Assembly (NCBI GenBank): GCA_021783595.1
Contig: JAJXTS010000009.1
Coordinates: 1-34,079 of the forward strand
Source: Chloroflexota bacterium
GTDB lineage: Bacteria > Chloroflexota > Limnocylindria > Limnocylindrales > CSP1-4
Length of the DNA: 34,079 nucleotides
Reading direction: 5' to 3'
This document shows positions 14,046 to 20,524 of this stretch, in pieces (the first letter of the stretch is position 1; each line of letters begins with the position of its first letter). The position numbers and the translations under genes are program-made. Below the pieces are notes generated by a model. The model was not told the DNA's origin and made no database searches. It was given only the letters and a program-made list of their open reading frames with translations.

Positions 14046-14717
14046 CTACGCGCCGCCGCGGTCCAGCCGGTGCTTCGCGACGAAGGCGGCGGCCTGCGCG
14101 CGCCGCTCGAGGTTGAGCTTGGACAGGATGGAGCTGACGTAGTTCTTCACCGTCTTGTCAGACAGGAAGACCTCTGACGCGATCTCCTTGTTGGTCTTCC
14201 CCTCGGCGACGAGGAGCAGGATCCGCTGCTCCTGCGCCGTGAGCTGGGCCATCTCGTCCGTGTAGGCGCCGGTCGCGATGCGGCGGACGCGCTCGAGGAC
14301 CTTCTCGGTCACGGCCGGGTCCAGGAGCGACTCGCCCCGGCCCACCGACTCGAGGGCGCCGACGAGGTCGCGCGCGCGGATCTGCTTGAGCAGGTACCCC
14401 GACGCCCCGGCGACGATGGCCGACAGGACGGCCTCCTCGTCCGGATACGACGTCAGCATGACGACGCGCGTGGCAGGCAGCTCCGCCCGGATCTCGCGGC
14501 AGGCCTCGATGCCCGAGCCATCCGGCAGCCGGACGTCCATGACCACGATGTCAGGCTGGAATCGGCGGGCCTGCTCAATGGACTCGGCGGCCGTCCCGGC
14601 CTCGGCGACGACCTGGAACCCCTCGCGGCGGTCCAAGAGGGCGACGAGGCCCTGGCGAACCACCTCGTGGTCGTCGACGACCAGCAGGCGCAGCGGACGC
14701 GAGCTCAGATCAGTCAC
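14046..14717 (-). CDS. NarL/DosR-type response regulator
   Basis: 223 residues from GTG 14717. The receiver domain has D15/D16 (VVDDHE), phosphoacceptor D61 (VVMDVRLPDG), T89-S90 (MLTSY) and K111 (GYLLKQ). The C-terminal LuxR-type helix-turn-helix (about 158-215) reads LTAQEQRILLLVAEGKTNKE, then FLSDKTVKNYVSSILSKL and LERRAQAA, closely resembling DosR/DevR. It is translated from a start inside the histidine kinase gene (8-bp overlap), so it is coupled to its sensor. Likely targets are dormancy or stress genes such as the nearby universal stress protein (inference). Confidence 0.93.
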   Translation of the reverse strand: MTDLSSRPLRLLVVDDHEVVRQGLVALLDRREGFQVVAEAGTAAESIEQARRFQPDIVVMDVRLPDGSGIEACREIRAELPATRVVMLTSYPDEEAVLSAIVAGASGYLLKQIRARDLVGALESVGRGESLLDPAVTEKVLERVRRIATGAYTDEMAQLTAQEQRILLLVAEGKTNKEIASEVFLSDKTVKNYVSSILSKLNLERRAQAAAFVAKHRLDRGGA

Positions 14718-16329
14718 GGTTGCTTGTCTCCGGCCCGGAAGGGGGGACGCTCCCCGATGCGACGTTGGGCGACGCCGGCACTCGTACGATGATACGCGTG
14801 CCAGTGCCATTGGGCCGCTCGATCGCGAACGACCCGCCCATCCCCACGGCCCGGTCGCGCATGTTGCCGAGGCCCTGGTGCCGCCCCAGGTGGTCCGGCC
14901 CGCCGCGAAGCGCCGGGTCGAACCCGCGCCCGTTGTCCTCCACGCACAGCACCAGGTCGTCGTCCTCGGGCGCGAGCACCACCGAGGTCCGCGTGGCGCC
15001 CGAGTGCCGCGCCACGTTCGAGAGCGCCTCGCGGGCGATGAACAGCAGGTCCGACGAGCGGTCGGGGGGCATCGCCCGAAGGATGTCGGCGCCGACCTCG
15101 AGGTCCACCTCCAGATCGATCATCGCGTTCATGCCCAGCTCCTCGCCGAGGCGCGCCAGCGACTCCACGGGGTCCTCCTCGCCGCCCATCGTGGGGCGCA
15201 GCCGGAGGATGTACGAGCGGATGTCCGCGATCACCAGGTTGAGCGCGTCGATGGCGCGGTCAACGCGCGCCACCGCCTCCGCGTGCCCGGCCTGGTCCTC
15301 GACGAGCTCGGGCACGTCCTCGAGCGACAGGCCGACGGCGTAGATCGCCTGGATGATCCCGTCGTGGAGGTCCTTGCCGATGCGCTCGCGCTCCTCCACC
15401 ACCGCCAGGCGCTGGACCAGATCGTGGAGCCGGGCGTTCTCGATGGCGATGCCCGCGTGGACCGCGAACATCTCGACCAGCCGCTCATCGTCCTCGGTGA
15501 ACGGCAGTCCGCCCCGCTTGTCCGTGAGGTACAGGTTGCCGACGGAGCGCCCCTTCACCACGACCGGCGCGCCCAGGAACGACCGCATGATCGGGTGGCG
15601 GGCGGGGAAGCCGTACGCGGTGGGATCCTTGAGGATGTCGTCCACGCGAAGCGTCCGGCCCTCGCGGATGATGCGCCCCAGCAGGCCCATGCCGTGGGGA
15701 ACCGGCCCGATCTGGCCCCGCAGCTCCGGCGTCACCCCACTCGTGATGAACCGCTCGATGCGGCCGCGTCCGTCCGCGACGCCGAGGGCGGCGTACTCGG
15801 CGTCCACCAGATCCCGGACGCGCTCGACGATGACGGTCAGGACGCGATCGATGTCGAGCTCCGCGGCGACCGCCCGGGATGCCGTCTCCAGCGCCGAGAG
15901 CCGCTCGGCGCGAGCGTGCACCTCCGCTCGCGACCAGGCCGCGTCCAGCGCCACCTCCATCGTCCGCACCACGGCCTCCGCGGCGCCAGCCGGCGCGTCG
16001 AGGGTCAGGCGGCCGCGCGTCCCGTGCGGACTGTCCGAGCCCAGCGCGAACGTCGCCAGGCCCTCGCGCTCCTCGGCAGGGGGGATCTGGGCGAGCGTGC
16101 CCGAGCCCACCTCGAGCTCCGGCAGGGGGGCGGCGGACACCTCGAGGATCGCGCCCCGCGCCCCGACCGCGGCCAGCACGCCCTCGAGCGCCGCCGCCAC
16201 CTCGTCCCGGGCTGCCGTCGAGGGCGCCCTGTGCCAGCGCTCGAGCGCCTCCAGGGCGCGCACGAGCGGGAACGCGTCGATGGCGGGGGCGGGCGGGGTG
16301 GTGGCCTGGGCGGGCTGGGGACGTGACAC
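14710..16329 (-). CDS. GAF-domain histidine kinase, DosS/DevS-like
   Basis: 539 residues, no membrane segment. There is a divergent N-terminal region (about 20-135), then a GAF domain (about 155-303), a HisKA_3 dimerisation/phosphoacceptor domain with H322 (ERIGKDLHDGIIQAIY) and an HATPase_c domain (N438 in REALSNVARHSG; DNGRGF; GLGNMRDR). In the GAF, FPARHPIMRSFLG gives H245 and GNLYLTDK gives Y267. Their 22-residue separation equals that of proximal heme ligand H149 and distal Y171 in M. tuberculosis DosS. I infer a heme-based oxygen, CO, NO or redox sensor, though the motif also occurs in GAF kinases not shown to bind heme. The GTG lies six bases after TAGGCT: probably leaderless. Confidence 0.92.
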   Translation of the reverse strand: MSRPQPAQATTPPAPAIDAFPLVRALEALERWHRAPSTAARDEVAAALEGVLAAVGARGAILEVSAAPLPELEVGSGTLAQIPPAEEREGLATFALGSDSPHGTRGRLTLDAPAGAAEAVVRTMEVALDAAWSRAEVHARAERLSALETASRAVAAELDIDRVLTVIVERVRDLVDAEYAALGVADGRGRIERFITSGVTPELRGQIGPVPHGMGLLGRIIREGRTLRVDDILKDPTAYGFPARHPIMRSFLGAPVVVKGRSVGNLYLTDKRGGLPFTEDDERLVEMFAVHAGIAIENARLHDLVQRLAVVEERERIGKDLHDGIIQAIYAVGLSLEDVPELVEDQAGHAEAVARVDRAIDALNLVIADIRSYILRLRPTMGGEEDPVESLARLGEELGMNAMIDLEVDLEVGADILRAMPPDRSSDLLFIAREALSNVARHSGATRTSVVLAPEDDDLVLCVEDNGRGFDPALRGGPDHLGRHQGLGNMRDRAVGMGGSFAIERPNGTGTRIIVRVPASPNVASGSVPPSGPETSNRD

Positions 16330-16335
16330 GGCGTG

Positions 16336-16341
16336 AGCCTA
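16336..16341 (-). promoter_or_regulatory. -10 box TAGGCT for leaderless kinase-regulator mRNA
   Basis: On the minus strand TAGGCT, six bases, then the GTG start of the histidine kinase. It would drive the kinase and response-regulator genes as one leaderless transcript. Confidence 0.5.
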
Positions 16342-16444
16342 CCAGCCCGACGGCGACCACGGGTCACGGTGCCCTTCCCTTCGGGCCATTGGTCACTTCG
16401 CAGGCGGGCCCTCGACCCCGACCATTCGCGCATCCGTCTGCCGA

Positions 16445-16450
16445 TATGCT
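16445..16450 (+). promoter_or_regulatory. -10 box TATGCT upstream of stress-protein locus
   Basis: TATGCT on the + strand, seven bases before GTG at 16458, the likely start of a short leader ORF. It is in the 207-bp divergent region shared with the histidine kinase. Confidence 0.45.
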
Positions 16451-16457
16451 CGCCGGA

Positions 16458-16526
16458 GTGCCCCTCCTCGTGGAGCCCGCCATGCCGTCCCCGCTCCTCG
16501 CCCGCCTCCTCCGCGCCGCGGCCTGA
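16458..16526 (+). CDS. Putative 22-codon leader ORF before universal stress protein
   Basis: GTG at 16458, positioned for a leaderless start, opens a 22-residue Leu/Ala/Pro-rich reading frame that stops at 16526, ten bases before the stress-protein ATG. The downstream gene has no Shine-Dalgarno. I infer that ribosomes finishing this ORF re-initiate on the main gene. It could be fortuitous; GC-rich DNA leaves many short frames open. Confidence 0.35.
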   Translation: MPLLVEPAMPSPLLARLLRAAA

Positions 16527-16536
16527 CCGAAAGCCG

Positions 16537-17061
16537 ATGACCGCGATGGCCTCCAGCACGAACCCCGTTCCCGCCCCGCTGCCGGATGCCGGCGCCCGCG
16601 CGGCGAACGAGACCGCGCCCCGCCGCAAGAAGCTGCTCCTCGCCACTGACCTCACCGACGCGTCGGCGTCTGCCACCGACGAGGCGTTCGACCTGGCGGC
16701 TCAGCTCGACGCCTCCCTCCTCGCGGTGTCCGTGATCGACCCCGGATCGCTGCTGATGCCGGGCGGGCGCTTCCGCGTTCGCGTGGACCAGGTCCGCGAC
16801 CGGCGCGAGCAGGAGGCGCAGGCGCTCGTGGAGCGCGGGCGCCTCACCGGGATCGACGTCTCGTTCCTGATCTGGACCGGCGACCCGGGCGATATGATCG
16901 TCGAGGCAGCCGAGGCCGAGCATGCCGATATGATCTTGGTGGGCAGCCACGGCCGCGGCGCGGTCGGCCGGCTGTTCCTGGGCAGCGTGTCGGAGCACGT
17001 CGTCCGCAACGCCCCCTGCCCGGTCCTGGTGGTCCGGCCGCGGGAGGCGCCCGCACCGTAG
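16537..17061 (+). CDS. Universal stress protein (UspA family)
   Basis: 174 residues. After a low-complexity 30-residue N-terminus, the Usp domain starts at KKLLLATDLTDASASATDEA. The ATP-binding signature G-x2-G-x9-G-S is intact (VGSHGRGAVG, then LGSVSEHVV, residues 136-156), followed by the terminal strand APCPVLVVRP. It is therefore an ATP-binding Usp. It is divergent from a DosS/DosR-like sensor pair; Usps are classic DosR regulon members, so it is a candidate target. ATG at 16537 was chosen as the first in-frame ATG after the leader ORF; ATG 16546 is an alternative. Confidence 0.9.
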   Translation: MTAMASSTNPVPAPLPDAGARAANETAPRRKKLLLATDLTDASASATDEAFDLAAQLDASLLAVSVIDPGSLLMPGGRFRVRVDQVRDRREQEAQALVERGRLTGIDVSFLIWTGDPGDMIVEAAEAEHADMILVGSHGRGAVGRLFLGSVSEHVVRNAPCPVLVVRPREAPAP

Positions 17062-17099
17062 TCCCGCAGCGGCATCCTGCCGCGAACCCGCATGTCCCA

Positions 17100-17136
17100 C
17101 CGACGCCCGGTCGATTCTCCCCCGACCGGGCGTCGG
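17100..17136. terminator. Bidirectional terminator hairpin
   Basis: A perfect 14-bp stem (17100-17113 with 17123-17136; core GACGCCCGGTCG) and 9-nt loop (ATTCTCCCC) lie centrally in the 103-bp convergent gap between the stress protein and gctB-like gene. No T-tract follows on either strand, yet the stem is the strongest in the window. Confidence 0.72.
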
Positions 17137-17164
17137 GACGTCCGGGCGCGGGCCTGCCCCCGAG

Positions 17165-17944
17165 CTACTTGGTGTAGATGCCCTCGGGGTCCAGCTCCTC
17201 GCGGACGAGGCGCAGCTCCTCGGCCGTGGGCGGCGGGGTGGTCTCGAGGCCCGCGCTGATCTTGGGCTCCCACGCGATCGTGGCGCGCACCTCGTCCAGC
17301 GTGGCGCCCGGGTGCAGGAAGTCGAGGCGCATCTCGCCCGTCTCGTCGAAGTGCCAGATGCCGAGGTCCGTGACGACGACGGTCGGCCCCCGCCCGTTCC
17401 AGCCGCCCGCCTTGCGGATCGCCTCGGACTGCTCGGCCCCGCCGAGGTTGCCGGGCGAGGTCCGGAAGTCGATCTCCCTGACGAAGCTCCGCGCGGACTG
17501 GCGCATGATCACGAAAACCTCGCGGGCGTTGATCGCGATCTCGCAGGCGCCGCCAGAGCCGGGCAGCCGCGTCTTGGGCGCGTCGTAGTCGCCGATGACC
17601 GTGGTGTTGATGTTGCCGAACCGGTCGATCTGCGCCGCGCCGAGGAACCCGACGTCGATCAGCCCGCGCTGGAGGTAGTAGCCGAACAGCTCCCACATCG
17701 AGACCACGGCCGTGGCGCCGGTGACGATCGTCGGGTCGCCGATGGACAGGGGCAGCCGGGCGGGCCGGGCGCCGAACACGCCGGCCTCGTAGACCATCTC
17801 GAGGCCCGGGGCGACCGTCCGCTGGGCGAGGTTGACCGCGATGTTCGGCAGGCCGACGCCCACGAAGCAGACGTGCTGGCCGGCGAGCTCGCGCGCGGCG
17901 GCCACGATCATCATCTCGCTCCGGGTGAAGCCGAGGTCGCTCAT
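17165..17944 (-). CDS. gctB: CoA-transferase subunit B, glutaconate CoA-transferase-like
   Basis: 259 residues. It closely follows the GctB pattern: VGVGLPNIAVNLAQR, the catalytic-glutamate region MVYEAGVFGARP with E53 (E54 in Acidaminococcus GctB), FLGAAQIDRFGNINTT, IGDYDAPKTRLPGSGG and the C-terminal VREELDPEG. It forms the active site with subunit A and transfers CoA onto a carboxylate through a glutamyl-CoA ester. The acyl substrate is uncertain: glutaconate, 3-oxoacid and IpdAB-type enzymes share this fold. The ATG overlaps the subunit A stop (ATGA), so the two are made stoichiometrically. Confidence 0.88.
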   Translation of the reverse strand: MSDLGFTRSEMMIVAAARELAGQHVCFVGVGLPNIAVNLAQRTVAPGLEMVYEAGVFGARPARLPLSIGDPTIVTGATAVVSMWELFGYYLQRGLIDVGFLGAAQIDRFGNINTTVIGDYDAPKTRLPGSGGACEIAINAREVFVIMRQSARSFVREIDFRTSPGNLGGAEQSEAIRKAGGWNGRGPTVVVTDLGIWHFDETGEMRLDFLHPGATLDEVRATIAWEPKISAGLETTPPPTAEELRLVREELDPEGIYTK

Positions 17945-18867
17945 CGGTAGCTCCCGTAGTCCACCGAGCCCGACGGCGCCGGGCCGGGGCGCAGGGACGC
18001 GATGCGCTCGGCGCCCAGCTTCTCGACGTACGCCGCGCGGTCCGGCAGGCCGTAGACCCACTCGCGCAGCCACGCCTGGACCTTCTCCTCGTCGCGGCTG
18101 ATGGGGTCCCAGTCGAGGTAGAAGCGGTTGTCGCGGTCGTAGGCGCCCTGGACGTACGAGGGGTGCGCGCCGTACGGCTCGACGACGACCGCGTCCACGA
18201 TGATCCCGGGGATCACCGTGCGGTTGGGGTCCGCCCGGACGACGCTCTCGTCCACCAGCTCCTCCACCACGACGATCACGCGGTCCGCGGCGAATGCCGC
18301 CTCCTTCTGCGCGCCGAGCAGGCCCCAGATCTGCGTGTTGCCGCTCGCGTCCGCGCGCTGGGCGTGGATGATCGACACGTCGGGGCGGAGCGGCGGGACG
18401 GCGTAGACGACCTCGTCCGAGAACGGCGACCTGATCGGCCGGATCAGCGGGTTGGCCTTCGGCAGGTCCGTCTCGAAGTACGAGCGCAGGGGCATGAACG
18501 GCAGGTTGGCGGCGCCGGCCGTGTAGCGGGCCACCATGCCGAAATGGCTGTACTCCTCGATCTCGAGGGGCCGCTCCCCCGCGAGCGCGGCCGGCTCGAT
18601 CCGGCGCCGGATGGCGTTCAGGCCGCCCACACCGGGGTTGCCGAGCCACGAGAAGATGAGCTTGCGGGCCACGCCGCCCGCGATCATCTGGTCGTAGATG
18701 ACGTCCGGCGTCATCCGCGCGAGCACCAAGTCGCGCTTCCGCTGGCGGACGATCTCGTGACCGGCGGAGAAGCCGATCAGGTGCGTGAAGCCCTCGATGG
18801 CCACGGTGTCGCCGTCGCGGACGATCTCCGCGACGGCATCATGCATCGAGGCGACCTTGCCCGGCAT
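17941..18867 (-). CDS. gctA: CoA-transferase subunit A, glutaconate CoA-transferase-like
   Basis: 308 residues. It matches GctA in order: ASMHDAVAEIVRDGDTVAIE, EEYSHFGMVARYTAGAANLP, PDVSIIHAQRADASGNTQIW, VDAVVVEPYGAHPSYVQGAY and the terminal YVEKLGAERIASL. GctA is the non-catalytic CoA-binding partner of the subunit made by the next gene. The start at 18867 is fixed by AGGAGGG seven bases upstream. It is the middle gene of a gabT-like, gctA, gctB operon (44-bp gap after gabT). IpdA-type steroid-ring enzymes are the main alternative, but the closing GAHPS and GAxR segments favour the GctA branch. Confidence 0.87.
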   Translation of the reverse strand: MPGKVASMHDAVAEIVRDGDTVAIEGFTHLIGFSAGHEIVRQRKRDLVLARMTPDVIYDQMIAGGVARKLIFSWLGNPGVGGLNAIRRRIEPAALAGERPLEIEEYSHFGMVARYTAGAANLPFMPLRSYFETDLPKANPLIRPIRSPFSDEVVYAVPPLRPDVSIIHAQRADASGNTQIWGLLGAQKEAAFAADRVIVVVEELVDESVVRADPNRTVIPGIIVDAVVVEPYGAHPSYVQGAYDRDNRFYLDWDPISRDEEKVQAWLREWVYGLPDRAAYVEKLGAERIASLRPGPAPSGSVDYGSYR

Positions 18868-18911
18868 GGGCGGCCCTCCTGTGGCGTCGGTTCGGTGGCG
18901 GTCGGCCGCGG

Positions 18912-20270
18912 TCAGCCGGCCGCTTCGACCCCCTCGGTCAGCAGGCCCTCGGCCGCCTCCCTGACGACTTCGGCGGCCGCCTCGCGCCGGTGCACGGCGA
19001 CGGCCTCCACCGACTCGGCGAACAGGCGGACCGCGGTGGCGGCCTCCGACTCCGACACGACCAGCGGGGGTGACATCCGCACGCAGTCGTCGCCGGCCTC
19101 GAGCACGAGCAGGCCGCGATCGAACGCCTGCATCTGCACGGCCTCGGCCGTCTCGCCCGAGTCGAACTCGATGCCGATCATCAGGCCCTTGCCCCGGACG
19201 TCCCGCACTAGGCCCGGGAAGCGGTCCACCAGCGGCTTGAGGCCGTCCATGATCTCCCGGCCCCGGACGCCGGCGTTGGCGATCAGGCCGCCCTCGAGCA
19301 GCTTGATGGTCTCGAGCAGCGCGGCCAGCGCCACCGGGTTGCCGCCGTACGTGCTGCCGTGGGCCCCGGGGCCCCAGGTCATGACCTCGTCCTTGGCGAT
19401 CATCGCGCCCACGGGCATCCCCGACCCGATGCCCTTGGCGGTGAGGAGGATGTCCGGCTCGACGTCCCAGTGCTGGATCGCCCACATCTTCCCGGTGCGG
19501 CCGGCGCCGGACTGGACCTCGTCGGCGATGAGCAGGATGCCGTGGCGGTCGCACAGCTCGCGGAGGCGGGGCAGGAACTCCGGCTCCGGGACGACGTAGC
19601 CGCCCTCGCCCTGGATGGGCTCCACGATGATCGCGGCGAACTCGTCGGCGGGCATCAGGCGCTTGAACACGCGGTTCTCGATCTCGTCGAGGCCGGCCAT
19701 GCCGTACGGGACGTGGTAGACGCCGGGCAGCATGGGGCCGAAGTGCGCGTGGTACTTCGCCTTGGACGCGGTCAGGCTGACGGCGCCCATCGTCCGGCCG
19801 TGGAACGCGCCGAGGAAGGCGATGACGTTCTGGCGCCTGGTGTGGTACCGGGCGAGCTTGAGGCCGGCCTCGACCGCCTCCGCGCCGGAGTTGCCGATGA
19901 ACACGCGGGTCTTGCCGCGCATCGGCGCGATGCGGGCGAGCTCGGCGGCAGCCGTGGCGTAGATCGGCAGGTAGAAGTCGCTCGCGCTGAAGTGCTGGAG
20001 CTCGGCCGCCTGCGCCTGGATGGCCGCCACTACGGCCGGGTGGCTGTGGCCCGTGGAGTTGACCGCGATGCCGGCGGCGAAGTCCAGGAACACGTTGCCG
20101 TCGATGTCCTCGATCCGGCAGCCGAGGCCGCGGGCCGGGACGATCGGATAGGCGCGGGGCAGCGACGGACTCGTCCAGGCGTGGTCGAACTCGATGTGCG
20201 CGCGGGCCTTGGGACCCGGCAGGGCGGTCACGATGTCCGGCACGGGTCGCGCCTGGAGCGGCGTCGTCAT
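18912..20270 (-). CDS. gabT: Class-III aminotransferase, 4-aminobutyrate-type
   Basis: 452 residues. PLP-site elements: GNSGAEAVEAGLKLAR (126-141), FHGRTMGA (157-164), D250 in ADEVQSGAGRTG and Schiff-base K279 in LTAKGIGSGMPVGAM, then GSTYGGNPVA. This set is characteristic of 4-aminobutyrate/acetylornithine-type transaminases that use 2-oxoglutarate. I favour the GABA-type reading for the EPIQGEGGY and GRTGKMWAIQHWDVEPD stretches, but 5-aminovalerate or other omega-amino acids are possible. It shares an operon with the CoA-transferase subunits, so the carbon skeleton is probably activated as a CoA ester. ATG 20270 has GAGG seven bases upstream; an in-frame ATG at 20321 lacks such support. Confidence 0.87.
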   Translation of the reverse strand: MTTPLQARPVPDIVTALPGPKARAHIEFDHAWTSPSLPRAYPIVPARGLGCRIEDIDGNVFLDFAAGIAVNSTGHSHPAVVAAIQAQAAELQHFSASDFYLPIYATAAAELARIAPMRGKTRVFIGNSGAEAVEAGLKLARYHTRRQNVIAFLGAFHGRTMGAVSLTASKAKYHAHFGPMLPGVYHVPYGMAGLDEIENRVFKRLMPADEFAAIIVEPIQGEGGYVVPEPEFLPRLRELCDRHGILLIADEVQSGAGRTGKMWAIQHWDVEPDILLTAKGIGSGMPVGAMIAKDEVMTWGPGAHGSTYGGNPVALAALLETIKLLEGGLIANAGVRGREIMDGLKPLVDRFPGLVRDVRGKGLMIGIEFDSGETAEAVQMQAFDRGLLVLEAGDDCVRMSPPLVVSESEAATAVRLFAESVEAVAVHRREAAAEVVREAAEGLLTEGVEAAG

Positions 20271-20323
20271 GGGTGATCCTCGGCGGGGTACGCGACCGGC
20301 GCGCCGAGGCGTCGGGCGCATAC

Positions 20324-20329
20324 AGGTTA
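20324..20329 (-). promoter_or_regulatory. -10 box TAACCT of gabT-gctAB operon
   Basis: On the minus strand TGCATAACCT includes TANNNT and an upstream TGC (extended -10-like). It borders a 15-bp palindrome at 20328-20342 and would give a leader of about 45 nt before the gabT ATG. Confidence 0.45.
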
Positions 20330-20342
20330 TGCAGACTGCATA
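20328..20342. promoter_or_regulatory. Operator-like palindrome
   Basis: TATGCAGACTGCATA is a perfect 7+1+7 inverted repeat in one of the few A/T-rich islands here, overlapping the upstream edge of the gabT -10 box. Its position suits a repressor site. A GntR/FadR-type regulator would be a reasonable guess, but none is encoded nearby. Confidence 0.5.
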
Positions 20343-20473
20343 CCACTCTACCAGAGAGGCGGCCTTCCCCGAGGGTCCGAATGGCCCGCGGGAGTCCCGG
20401 TCCCGGACGGCGCGACAGGTCAGGTTCCGGCGCCGCCAGGGCCGCGGGGCGAGCGTGCCGCCCGGGGAATCGA

Positions 20474-20501
20474 CGAGCCCCCGGGGCGACCCGGGGGCTC
20501 G
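20474..20501 (-). terminator. Terminator-like hairpin after P5C dehydrogenase
   Basis: A perfect 12-bp stem (CGAGCCCCCGGG at 20474-20485 with 20490-20501) is capped by a GCGA tetraloop, a GNRA-type loop on the + strand. It begins 23 bases past the dehydrogenase stop on the minus strand. No T-tract. Confidence 0.65.
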
Positions 20502-20524
20502 CGGCCTGACGGCGGAGTGGCGGG

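Noticed and set aside
14278-16326. A 682-codon + strand frame opposite the kinase-regulator pair
   Set aside because: It is the antisense shadow of the kinase and regulator genes; composition is RHP-rich and there is no start signal.
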